Shown here: piece by piece, positions 1 to 7,603 of the stretch | Numbering within the stretch: the first letter of the stretch is position 1 | Layout: each line of letters opens with the position of its first letter | Origin: Lachnospiraceae bacterium | GTDB taxonomy: Bacteria; Bacillota_A; Clostridia; Lachnospirales; Lachnospiraceae | Direction: 5' to 3' | DNA length: 40,611 nucleotides | Assembly (NCBI GenBank): GCA_017516285.1 | Contig: JAFXDD010000001.1 | Location: 1-40,611 of the forward strand | The notes under the pieces: generated by a model | The model's database searches: none | What the model was told of the DNA's origin: nothing | Seen by the model: the letters and a program-made list of their open reading frames with translations, nothing else | Position numbers and translations under genes: made by a program

Positions 1-75
1 CAAGCGGCTCAAGAAGTTTTCATAATCCTTCTTGTCGGCAGCACTCCATTGGATTTCTGACAAGGCAGCCATACG
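1..75 (-). pseudogene. Fragment of a GH20 beta-N-acetylhexosaminidase (C-terminal part)
   Basis: Read on the minus strand, bases 75 to 1 give RMAALSEIQW followed by ADKKDYENFLSRL. This matches the conserved stretch near the end of the GH20 catalytic domain (pattern R-x-A-A-L-x-E-x-x-W ... K-x-Y-x-x-F-x-x-R-L). No stop is reached, so the gene would run off the left edge. Upstream (right of about base 78) the frame stays open for a short way but loses the GH20 pattern and runs into the mutarotase gene on the other strand. The 5' part of the gene is therefore missing here. It is either a rearrangement remnant or a chimeric contig end. The family call rests on remembered motif only. Confidence 0.5.
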
Positions 76-80
76 AGTCG

Positions 81-1028
81 ATGATTTTGATGCAGTATTA
101 TGGTGTGGAAGAACACCGTTTGGTTGGGGGAAAAGGGGACGGAATGCGTCTCTTTGAGATAAATAACGGCAAAGGACTGGAGCTTACGGTTTCACCGGAC
201 AGATGTGGTGATATTACCAGATTAAAATTCCGAGGAATAAATTTAAGCTACATGTCCCCGTGCGGTTATGTAGCACCGGCTTATTATGACAGTATTGGCA
301 GCAATTGGCTGAAATCCTTTACGGCAGGCTTTCTAACTACTTGTGGTCTGCAGGCGGTAGGTTCCCCTTGTGTGGACGAAGGTGAAGAGCTTCCGTTGCA
401 CGGCTCTATTGCCAATCAGCCATGTGAGCAGGCTTATTGGACTGAGGATGAAGAGTGGCTTGTGATGCATTTGCTTGTTAAGGATGAAACAATTTTCGGA
501 TACAAGCTGAGAATGGAGAGGCAGATTAAGGTATCCAAGAAGGAGAATGCTTTTGAAATATGTGACAAAATCATTAATACCGGTGACAGGGTGGAGCCTA
601 TGGAGATTTTGTATCATATGAACATGGGGTATCCGCTGTTAGATGAGGACAGTATTATCAATATTCCGGCAGCAGAGGTAGTTGCCAGGGATGACTGTGC
701 AGCAGCAGACATTGACAATTGGATGCATATTCAGAAGCCTACAACAGGTTATCAGGAAAAATGTTACTATCATAAATTTGCAGACGAAAAAGGTCAGGCT
801 AGCATATATCAGCCGAAGCTGAATACTCGTCTAACCATATCCTTTAATGCAGCAGAGTTGGATGGCTTTGTAGAGTGGAAGATGTTGGGGGTTCGCGATT
901 ATGCACTGGGCCTGGAGTGCGGCAACTGCTATCCGGACGGCCGCAAAGCAATGAGAGAAAGCGGCATGTTAAAGTTTTTGCAGCCGGGAGAAAGCAAGGA
1001 ATATCAGGTAAGAATAGAATTGGAATAA
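81..1028 (+). CDS. DUF4432 / aldose 1-epimerase-like protein
   Basis: The product is 315 aa, resembling the galactose-mutarotase superfamily (DUF4432), cytosolic enzymes thought to interconvert sugar anomers or related phosphates. The N-terminal GVEEHRLVGGKGDGMRL, the PDRCGDI block, SPCGYVAPAYYD and the FTAGFLTTCGL ... LPLHGS region are the landmarks I rely on. No signal peptide or membrane segment is visible. The start is uncertain: ATG at 81 and ATG at 90 are both possible, neither has a clear Shine-Dalgarno, and the frame stays open to the window edge. The 5' end may have been altered by the junction near base 78. It is followed after 34 bases by the beta-CASP gene, probably in one transcript. 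The exact substrate is unknown. Confidence 0.75.
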   Translation: MILMQYYGVEEHRLVGGKGDGMRLFEINNGKGLELTVSPDRCGDITRLKFRGINLSYMSPCGYVAPAYYDSIGSNWLKSFTAGFLTTCGLQAVGSPCVDEGEELPLHGSIANQPCEQAYWTEDEEWLVMHLLVKDETIFGYKLRMERQIKVSKKENAFEICDKIINTGDRVEPMEILYHMNMGYPLLDEDSIINIPAAEVVARDDCAAADIDNWMHIQKPTTGYQEKCYYHKFADEKGQASIYQPKLNTRLTISFNAAELDGFVEWKMLGVRDYALGLECGNCYPDGRKAMRESGMLKFLQPGESKEYQVRIELE

Positions 1029-1062
1029 TGACTGGAATAGACTTTAACCGGGAGGTGCTTAT

Positions 1063-2670
1063 ATGAAGTTGACATTTATTGGAGCGGATCATGAGGTGAC
1101 TGGCAGCTGTCATTTGATTGAGGCCTGTGGAAAGCGAATTTTAGTGGACTGTGGCATGGAGCAAGGGCCGGATTTGTTTGAGAATCAGCAGATACCGGTA
1201 AAGTCTGCTGACATTGATTATGTACTTCTGACCCATGCGCATATTGACCATACGGGTAAGGTTCCTTTGTTGGTAAAGGAGGGCTTTTCCGGTGATATTG
1301 TGTCCACCTTTGCTACAGCAGACTTGTGTAACATTATGCTTCGAGACAGTGCACATATTCAGGAATTTGAAGCAGAATGGCGTAATCGTAAGGCAAAACG
1401 AAGCGGTGGTCCCGTTTATGAGCCGCTTTATACTATGGAGCATGCGGAAGCTGCAATTCGTTTGTTTGCGCCGGTTGATTATAACCAGCGAGTTACCTTA
1501 TGTGAAGGCGTTGATGTACGTTTTACGGATGTGGGGCATTTGCTTGGCTCTGCAGCCATTGAGGTCTGGGTTACAGAAGGGGAGTTGACCAAGAAGATTG
1601 TTTTCTCCGGTGATGTGGGTAATGTGGAGCAGCCTATTCTGAAAAATCCCACCCCGGTAGAAGAGGCCGATTATGTGGTGATTGAATCTACATATGGTAA
1701 TCGTATTCATGGGGAGGAACGGCCGGATTACGTAGGTGAGTTTACTGCTATTTTACGGGAGACCTTTTTAAAAGGAGGTAATGTGGTTATTCCTTCCTTT
1801 GCAGTGGGGCGTACCCAGGAAATGCTGTACTTTATTCGGGAGATTAAGGAGCACAACCTGATTCCGGAATTTCCGAATTTTGAGGTATATATTGACAGTC
1901 CATTAGCCATTGAAGCGACCGGTGTATTTAATAAAAATGTCTGGTCCTGCTTTGACGAGGAGGCGCTTACGCTTATTCATAAGGGGATAAATCCTTTGAT
2001 TTTTCCGGGCTTAAAGACTGCTACTACCAGCGATGAATCCAAGTTAATTAATTTTAATGAAAACCCGAAGGTCATTATTTCGGCGTCCGGTATGTGTGAA
2101 GCGGGACGTATACGTCATCATTTAAAGCACAATTTGTGGCGCAAAGAATGTACCATATGCTTTGTAGGTTATCAGGCAGTGGGGACCCTTGGCCGCAAGC
2201 TCATTGAAGGAGCAGAGACGGTAAAGCTTTTCGGGGAAGTAGTAGAGGTAAATGCCAAGATTGTGACTTTAAAGGGTATCAGCGGTCATGCAGATATGAA
2301 TGGTTTATTGAACTGGCTAGATGGTTTTACCACAAAGCCTGCTCAGGTATTTGTAGTACATGGTGAGGACACGGTTACCGATGAATTTGCCGTGACAGTG
2401 GCAGAGACCTTTCATATTCCGGCATTTGCACCATACTCCGGAGGCAGCGTAGATTTGGCCACAGGAGAAATACTTTCTGCCGGCACTCGTACACCAATCA
2501 AGAAAAGCGAAAAAGCTGCACAGTCCAGGAAAAATGCTGTATTTAACCGTGTGGTGGCAGCTGCCAAGAGGCTTATGGAAGTGGTGCTCAAAAACGAAGG
2601 CCTTGCCAATAAGGAATTAGCAAAGTTTGAAAGTCAGATTCATAGTCTGGCTGATAAATGGGACAGATAA
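1063..2670 (+). CDS. MBL-fold metallo-hydrolase with beta-CASP domain (RNase-type)
   Basis: The product is 535 aa. The N-terminal metallo-beta-lactamase fold has THAHIDH (residues 57-63), GHLLGS (near 157) and FSGDVGN (near 182), which supply the zinc ligands. A beta-CASP insert follows, with IESTYGNR, the PSFAVGRTQE stretch, SASGMCEAGR (near 341) and a late VVHGE (near 431). This layout is that of the YSH1/CPSF73-like exonuclease family in bacteria, predicted to cleave RNA in the cytosol. It is distinct from RNase J, which is longer and has a different C-terminal domain. ATG at 1063 has a good GGGAGGTG site. The last 45 residues are basic and helical. Physiological substrate unknown. Confidence 0.85.
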   Translation: MKLTFIGADHEVTGSCHLIEACGKRILVDCGMEQGPDLFENQQIPVKSADIDYVLLTHAHIDHTGKVPLLVKEGFSGDIVSTFATADLCNIMLRDSAHIQEFEAEWRNRKAKRSGGPVYEPLYTMEHAEAAIRLFAPVDYNQRVTLCEGVDVRFTDVGHLLGSAAIEVWVTEGELTKKIVFSGDVGNVEQPILKNPTPVEEADYVVIESTYGNRIHGEERPDYVGEFTAILRETFLKGGNVVIPSFAVGRTQEMLYFIREIKEHNLIPEFPNFEVYIDSPLAIEATGVFNKNVWSCFDEEALTLIHKGINPLIFPGLKTATTSDESKLINFNENPKVIISASGMCEAGRIRHHLKHNLWRKECTICFVGYQAVGTLGRKLIEGAETVKLFGEVVEVNAKIVTLKGISGHADMNGLLNWLDGFTTKPAQVFVVHGEDTVTDEFAVTVAETFHIPAFAPYSGGSVDLATGEILSAGTRTPIKKSEKAAQSRKNAVFNRVVAAAKRLMEVVLKNEGLANKELAKFESQIHSLADKWDR

Positions 2671-2689
2671 ACCCTGGCAGGCAGACTGT

Positions 2690-3568
2690 TCAGGCCTTTA
2701 CCGATGTCTTGTATGCTGTCGGTGACAGACCGGTTACCCGTTTAAACATGCGGGTGAAATGATGAATACTTGTATAGCCGAGAAGTTCGGAAATCTGGGT
2801 AATGTTATGGTTGCCCTGACGAATGAGCTTCTTGGCTTCTTTTATTTTTAAATCAATCCAGTAGTCGATAGGACTGGTGCCCGTGCCGGCCTTGAAAATA
2901 CGGCACAAATAGGTGCGGCTTAAGGAAAAATGGGTACACAAAAGGGGCAGGGACGGTGGCTCTGCCAGATTTGCTTCTATAAAGCTTTCGATGGAGTTTA
3001 CTAAAGAGCTTTCGGCAATGTGGTGGGAAGCCTGCGTATGCCGCATGGCTTCTACATTAGCAGCGTCGCTGCGTATAAGGGAAAATAAAAATTCCACCAG
3101 GTAGCACTGCATCAGCTGAACAGAGCCCAGGGCAGCACCGGAGAAGTCCAAGGGTGCTTTGTTGTGGTAATCGCTAGGAATTTTCCCTAAGGCATTTACA
3201 GCCTCATTTAGAAAAAGAGAAAGAATTTTCTGGGAAGCCTTTTCCAGGTGAAAAATCTTACGCGTAAAATAAGCCATCAACGGACTGTTGCAGGTGAAGG
3301 AAATAACCACCAGATTACTGGTATCTTCGTGATTGGCAATGTGGGAGTGTTGCTCCATAGGGGTATGAAAAATCACCTGCCCTTTGGACAGCTCACAGCC
3401 AATACCATCTACTACGGCATTAATACAGCCGTCGTCTACATAAACCATTTCCCAGAAATCATGTTTTTCCGGTGTGTGATAAAAGGTTTTGTCAAATTCA
3501 AAGTAATATAAAGAGTGAAAACCGTCGATTTCAAATTCCGGTTTCACAGAAGCAAGTTCGAAATCCAT
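2690..3568 (-). CDS. AraC-family transcriptional regulator
   Basis: The product is 292 aa. The N-terminal half looks like an AraC-type cupin sensor (HTPEKHDFWEMVYVDDG, then GQVIFHTPMEQHSH). The last 100 residues are a double helix-turn-helix: SLPLLCTHFSLSRTYLCRIF, then ITQISELLGYTSIHHFTRMFKRVTG-SP. I chose ATG at 3568 over one at 3625 because GGAGG lies just upstream of 3568 and the extra 19 residues do not look like the family. It faces the kinase-aldolase operon across a 127-base gap, the usual place for a local activator responding to the sugar the operon breaks down. The ligand cannot be read from sequence. It converges with the beta-CASP gene, ending 19 bases from it. Confidence 0.9.
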   Translation of the reverse strand: MDFELASVKPEFEIDGFHSLYYFEFDKTFYHTPEKHDFWEMVYVDDGCINAVVDGIGCELSKGQVIFHTPMEQHSHIANHEDTSNLVVISFTCNSPLMAYFTRKIFHLEKASQKILSLFLNEAVNALGKIPSDYHNKAPLDFSGAALGSVQLMQCYLVEFLFSLIRSDAANVEAMRHTQASHHIAESSLVNSIESFIEANLAEPPSLPLLCTHFSLSRTYLCRIFKAGTGTSPIDYWIDLKIKEAKKLIRQGNHNITQISELLGYTSIHHFTRMFKRVTGLSPTAYKTSVKA

Positions 3569-3638
3569 AAGTGCCTCCAAATACAAGTTGGTACAATGTG
3601 TTAAATATATGCAAAAATAGGCCAAAGACTTTTAACAT

Positions 3639-3667
3639 ATTGTATCATAGAATATAAATATAGGCAA
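3639..3667 (-). promoter_or_regulatory. Sigma-A-like promoter of the AraC gene
   Basis: On the minus strand, TTGCCT (3667-3662), a 17-base spacer and TACAAT (3644-3639) give a good sigma-A match about 70 bases before the AraC start. The same stretch holds a weaker plus-strand pair (TTAACA at 3632-3637, TAAATA at 3655-3660, 17-base spacing) that could serve the divergent operon. If both are used, the two promoters overlap face to face. Confidence 0.55.
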
Positions 3668-3695
3668 GAATAGTTTATAGAGAGGAGCGATTAAT

Positions 3696-4727
3696 ATGGA
3701 GCATGCAAGACAGGGAATTACCATTGCCGGCAATATTTTGGTAGATATTGTAAAGATGATTGAGAAATATCCTGAGAAGAATATGCTGGTAAATATTACA
3801 GAGTCTGTTCGTGCGGTAGGTGGCTGTGTGCCGAATACCATCATCAATATTGCCAAAATAGATCCTGATATGAAGTTACAGGCTGTTGGCAAGGTGGGCA
3901 GTGATGATAACGGCAGGTTTTTAATCAGTGAGATGGCGAAGTATGGCGTGGATGTCAGCGGTGTGAAGGTAGCAGAAGGCAAGGAAACTTCTTTTGACGA
4001 CGTTATGACAGAAAAGTCTACAGGAGCCCGCACCTTCTTTTTATCCTGTGGTATTAATCATGAATTTGGCATTGAGGATATCGATATAGATGCACTGGAC
4101 TGCAAGATTTTTCATGCAGGATACATATTACTTTTGGGGGCTTTGGATGCGGAGGATGCAGAGTATGGCACCAAAATGGCCCGTTTATTAAAGATGGTAT
4201 CAGATAGAGGCATTAAGACCAGCGTGGATGCAGTAAGTGAGGAGGGAGACCGCTTCCGTGAGAAGATCATTCCTGCTCTGAAATACTGTGATTATACCAT
4301 TATGAACGAAATCGAATGCTGTAAGGTAACAGGGCTTTCTCCAAGAAAAGAGGATGGTTCCATAAATATTGACAATATCAGGGCAACCATGGAAGCCTTT
4401 ATGGAGCACGGTGTAAGGGAAAAGGTAATTATCCATTGCTGTGAAGCAGGCTTTTTGTTGGATAAGAGCGGAGAGTTTGTGATTGTGCCTTCCTTAAAGC
4501 TACCAAAGGGTTATATTAAAGGCAGTGTAGGTGCAGGGGATTCCTTTGCAGCAGCATGTCTGTATGGTATTGACAAGGACTTTGACAATACCAAGATTTT
4601 GGAGTTTGCTTCTGCAGCAGCAGCCTGCAATCTGGCAGCAGCGGATTCCATCAGCGGTATGAAGTCCAGAGCTGAGATTGAAAAGATGTGCGAAGAATTT
4701 GAACGTTTATCTTTAGAGGAAATTTAA
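3696..4727 (+). CDS. PfkB-family (ribokinase-like) sugar kinase
   Basis: The product is 343 aa, an ATP-dependent cytosolic sugar or sugar-phosphate kinase. It shows the N-terminal Gly-Gly motif (VGGCVPNTIINIAKI, near residue 42) and the C-terminal catalytic GSVGAGDSFAAA (near 276). The latter holds the GAGD anion hole and catalytic Asp. AGAGGAG precedes ATG 3696. It is the first gene of an operon with a class II aldolase 21 bases downstream. By analogy with tagatose-6-phosphate or fructose-1-phosphate pathways, it probably makes the bisphosphate the aldolase cleaves. The substrate is inferred from context only, because PfkB specificity is not readable from motifs. Confidence 0.85.
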   Translation: MEHARQGITIAGNILVDIVKMIEKYPEKNMLVNITESVRAVGGCVPNTIINIAKIDPDMKLQAVGKVGSDDNGRFLISEMAKYGVDVSGVKVAEGKETSFDDVMTEKSTGARTFFLSCGINHEFGIEDIDIDALDCKIFHAGYILLLGALDAEDAEYGTKMARLLKMVSDRGIKTSVDAVSEEGDRFREKIIPALKYCDYTIMNEIECCKVTGLSPRKEDGSINIDNIRATMEAFMEHGVREKVIIHCCEAGFLLDKSGEFVIVPSLKLPKGYIKGSVGAGDSFAAACLYGIDKDFDNTKILEFASAAAACNLAAADSISGMKSRAEIEKMCEEFERLSLEEI

Positions 4728-4748
4728 CATAACTACGGAGGAATTATC

Positions 4749-5678
4749 ATGTTAGTAAATATGAATGATGTGCTGAAACCGGCACAAAAAGGCAAATACG
4801 CAGTGGGTCTCTTTAATGCAGTAAATCTGGAGCTTGCCAGAGGTATTATTGCAGCAGCGGAAAAGACCCAGTCACCTGTAATTATGGGTACCGCAGAGGT
4901 GCTTCTGCCATATGGTCCGTTGGACGAGGTGTCTTACTACCTCATTCCTATGGCAAAGAAGGCTAATGTACCTGTTGTGGTACATTTAGATCACGGTCTC
5001 AATAAAGAAACCTGTATCAAGGCTCTGGAGCTGGGCTTTACTTCTATTATGTATGACTGCTCCACAGACCCTTATGATGTGAATGTGCAGAAGGTAAAAG
5101 AAATGGCTGAGATTGCTCATTCTTACGGAGCTACTATCGAGGGTGAATTGGGGCATGTAGGTGACAATGAGGGCTCCGCAGAGGGCAGTTCTCATTTGGC
5201 AGACCCGTCCAAGTTCTTTACAGATCCTAAGTTAGCTAAGGACTACGTGGATAAGACCGGTGTAGATGCTCTGGCAATCGCAGTAGGTAACGCACATGGT
5301 GCATATAAATTACCGCCAAAGCTTGACTTTGCACGTATTGAGACCATCAGAAGAACCATTGACGTACCATTGGTATTACACGGTGGTTCCGGTCTTACCG
5401 ACAATGATTTCAAGAAGGCCATTGAGAAGGGTATCAGTAAGGTAAATATTTTTACGGATATTAATATTGCAGCAGTAAAGGCAGAGTTCAGACAGTTCTC
5501 TTCCATGGACAAGGGTATTATTGATTTGATACCGGCAGCAGTAGAGGCTATCAAGCAGGAAGTAATCAAGAAGCTGGAGCTTTTTGGTTCTGTGGGCAAG
5601 GCTCCGTACAACAATTATGATGTGGACAAAATTGTTCAGGCTGTTATTAAAGAATTGGCAGCAAAAAAGATGATGTAA
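4749..5678 (+). CDS. Class II (zinc-dependent) ketose-bisphosphate aldolase
   Basis: The product is 309 aa, of the FbaA/GatY/KbaY family that splits a ketohexose (bis)phosphate into dihydroxyacetone phosphate and an aldehyde. Visible motifs are HLDHG at 79-83 (catalytic Asp and zinc His), EGELG at 131-135, the AVGNAHGAYK block with a zinc His, and LHGGSGL with another. The usual M(I/Y)DGS motif appears as MYDCS (101-105), with Cys replacing Gly. It sits between the PfkB kinase and the NagB-like gene, with GGAGG before ATG. Fructose-bisphosphate, tagatose-bisphosphate or a dedicated catabolic substrate are all possible. Its place in a sugar operon favours a catabolic role over central glycolysis. 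Confidence 0.88.
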   Translation: MLVNMNDVLKPAQKGKYAVGLFNAVNLELARGIIAAAEKTQSPVIMGTAEVLLPYGPLDEVSYYLIPMAKKANVPVVVHLDHGLNKETCIKALELGFTSIMYDCSTDPYDVNVQKVKEMAEIAHSYGATIEGELGHVGDNEGSAEGSSHLADPSKFFTDPKLAKDYVDKTGVDALAIAVGNAHGAYKLPPKLDFARIETIRRTIDVPLVLHGGSGLTDNDFKKAIEKGISKVNIFTDINIAAVKAEFRQFSSMDKGIIDLIPAAVEAIKQEVIKKLELFGSVGKAPYNNYDVDKIVQAVIKELAAKKMM

Positions 5679-5718
5679 TTAAGTAATAATTTTTCAAAAG
5701 AAAGAGAGGACAAAGAAT

Positions 5719-6657
5719 ATGGATTTTTTATCAACAGTAAAAGGAAGTCTTTTAGAAGGATTTTATCCAAAGGGATGGGACATGGCCAAAATCGATGCAT
5801 GTTGCGAAAAGGGCATGGCAAGAGAGGATTTCTGGCATAAGGATTTCAACCCGGTAGAGTGCGACAACATCAACGATTTTGATACTTTGATGGGTCACGA
5901 GATTGCACTTCAGATTAAGCTTGCAAAGGATGAAGGCAAGAAGCTTGCTATGATTTTGCCGGTAGGTCCGATGGGTATGTATAAGTGGGCAGTATATTTT
6001 CTGACCGCATGGAAGGTAGACTGCAAGCATGTGTATACCTTCAACATGGATGAGTGGGCAGATGCAGAGGGTAATACTCTTTCTTCTGACAACCCTGCAT
6101 CCTTTGAATACAGCATGAAGCAGGCTTTCTTTGATAAGTTGGGTGATTTAACCATTCCTGCAGAGCAGAGAAACTTTGCTACTAAGGAAAATCTTCCTAC
6201 ATATCCGGAAAAGATTGCTGCTTTAAAGGCAGAAGGTGCAAAGCTTGTATTGGTATTTGGTATCGGCAGAATGTGCCACATTGCTTTCTGGGAGCCACAG
6301 TTTGCAGATGACTATGCTACTGAAGCAGAATGGAAGGCAGCTCCTTACCGTATCGCTGCAAAGCTTCATCCGCTTACCATTGAGCAGAACGCTCTTACCA
6401 GCTTCAAGAGCCGTACCACTTTGGTTCCTTGTCGTGCCAATACCATTGGTCCTGGTCTCTTCTTACAGGCAGACTACATTATCGGTGGTGCAGACGGTAC
6501 CCTCGGCAGAGGCATGGGCTGGCAGGGCATGAGCTTCCTGACCACTTTACACTATGGCCCTGATATGAATATTACATCTACCTATATGCCTACTTTACCG
6601 GGCAAGCTGTTCTATCTGAAAGAGCTGGCAGGTCCATTAGTAGCTGAGTGTAACTAA
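5719..6657 (+). CDS. Divergent glucosamine-6-phosphate deaminase/isomerase-like protein
   Basis: The product is 312 aa and NagB/6-phosphogluconolactonase-like. It keeps FNMDEW (108-113, equivalent to the F-N-M-D-E-Y block of NagB) and a glycine loop [13 protein letters not shown] (181-193), where NagB has G-x-G-x-D-G-H-I-A-F-N-E-P. The His and Glu are kept, but the Asp-Gly pair is Met-Cys. It is longer than ordinary NagB (about 240-270 aa), with an N-terminal extension and a longer middle. AGAGAGGAC lies upstream of ATG 5719. It is the third gene of the operon, followed 16 bases later by a deacetylase. The likely role is isomerisation or deamination of an amino sugar phosphate, but the active-site change makes the reaction uncertain. 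Confidence 0.75.
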   Translation: MDFLSTVKGSLLEGFYPKGWDMAKIDACCEKGMAREDFWHKDFNPVECDNINDFDTLMGHEIALQIKLAKDEGKKLAMILPVGPMGMYKWAVYFLTAWKVDCKHVYTFNMDEWADAEGNTLSSDNPASFEYSMKQAFFDKLGDLTIPAEQRNFATKENLPTYPEKIAALKAEGAKLVLVFGIGRMCHIAFWEPQFADDYATEAEWKAAPYRIAAKLHPLTIEQNALTSFKSRTTLVPCRANTIGPGLFLQADYIIGGADGTLGRGMGWQGMSFLTTLHYGPDMNITSTYMPTLPGKLFYLKELAGPLVAECN

Positions 6658-6673
6658 TACCGGAGGAAATACG

Positions 6674-7381
6674 ATGTATACAGTTTTAGTAATATCATGT
6701 CATCCGGATGACGTGGAAATTGCTTGCGCCGGTACCTTATTGAAATGCAAGGAACGCGGTGACAGAGTGGTGGTATGTCATTTGTGCAGCGGCGACAAAG
6801 GTCATGAAATTATTATGCCAAAGGAACTTGCTGAAATGCGTGCCAAGGAAGCTATAAACGGCGGTAGCCTGGGCGGCTTCGAGGTAATGCATGGTGGCTT
6901 TGATGATTTGGAAATTTACGACAACAACAAAGAATCCCGCGACAAGGTAGTAAATATTATCCGCAAGGTAAATCCGGACTTTATTATTACCCACGACCCG
7001 GAGGATTACATGCCGGATCATAATGCCGTATCCAAGCTGGTATTTGATGCTTCCTTTGCGGCTACCTGTCCGCATTACTTTACAGAGGTAGAAGGTGCAG
7101 CGAGACTGGTACCGATTTATTATATGGATACCCTTTGCGGTGTAAACTTCAATCCTACAGAGTATGTGGATGTGACAGAGCATATTGATAAGAAGCTGGA
7201 AATGTTAGAGTGCCATGAATCCCAAATTGTTTGGATGCGTGAGCATGACCATATCGATTTCCCTGATATGGTAAGAACCTGCTGTAGATACCGTGGCTTT
7301 CAGTGTGGTGCCGATTATGCTGAAGGTTTCCGCCAGTGCCAGGTGTATTTGAAGGGTACGACAAAAAGATTATTGCCGTAA
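6674..7381 (+). CDS. PIG-L (LmbE-like) family deacetylase
   Basis: The product is 235 aa. The N-terminal SCHPDDVE (HPDD at 10-13) supplies a zinc His and Asp. HDPEDYMPDH (107-116) gives the H-x-x-x-x-x-x-x-D-H zinc/catalytic motif. Members remove acetyl groups from N-acetylglucosamine-type substrates such as GlcNAc-PI, GlcNAc-malate or chitobiose. No signal peptide is present, so it is predicted cytosolic. CGGAGGA precedes ATG 6674. It is the last gene of the operon before a terminator. Its place next to a NagB-like gene suggests it deacetylates the sugar before isomerisation or deamination, taking the part NagA plays elsewhere. That link is inference. Confidence 0.85.
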   Translation: MYTVLVISCHPDDVEIACAGTLLKCKERGDRVVVCHLCSGDKGHEIIMPKELAEMRAKEAINGGSLGGFEVMHGGFDDLEIYDNNKESRDKVVNIIRKVNPDFIITHDPEDYMPDHNAVSKLVFDASFAATCPHYFTEVEGAARLVPIYYMDTLCGVNFNPTEYVDVTEHIDKKLEMLECHESQIVWMREHDHIDFPDMVRTCCRYRGFQCGADYAEGFRQCQVYLKGTTKRLLP

Positions 7382-7423
7382 ATAAGAACTGAAATTTTAT
7401 AAATACATAATTATTGTGACGAA

Positions 7424-7465
7424 AGTGCTTCTTTGTGCCGGATAGGTAATGAAGAAGCATTTTTG
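7424..7465 (+). terminator. Intrinsic terminator of the kinase-aldolase operon
   Basis: GTGCTTCTT (7425-7433) pairs with AAGAAGCAT (7452-7460), followed by a short T run, 43 bases after the deacetylase stop. The loop is about 18 bases, so the structure is moderate. Confidence 0.65.
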
Positions 7466-7521
7466 TGTATAAATTTAAGAGGGGAGGGTTCAAGTATTTT
7501 GTTGAATTTGGAATAGAATGG

Positions 7522-7549
7522 TTGACAAAAAAATGAATTGAGGTATAAT
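7522..7549 (+). promoter_or_regulatory. Sigma-A-type promoter of the dehydrogenase gene
   Basis: TTGACA (7522-7527) and TATAAT (7544-7549) are both perfect consensus hexamers with a 16-base spacer. They lie 54 bases before the ATG at 7604, and AGGAGGA is at 7587-7593. This is the strongest-looking promoter in the window and suggests high, largely constitutive expression. Confidence 0.9.
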
Positions 7550-7603
7550 TGTATACATATATTTTTGAAAATCAATTATACATATCAGGAGGAAGATTAA
7601 AGC

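Noticed and set aside
844..1113. Long minus-strand open frames across the plus-strand genes (here and throughout, such as 39447-39854 and 29481-29948).
   Set aside because: They lie within well-supported genes, lack ribosome-binding sites and have composition typical of antisense shadow frames.
2671..2692. Search for a terminator between the converging beta-CASP and AraC genes.
   Set aside because: Only scattered GGC/GCC pairing, with no stem plus T run.
3569..3625. N-terminal extension of the AraC gene to an ATG at 3625.
   Set aside because: The ATG at 3568 has GGAGG at the right distance, and the extension does not fit the family.
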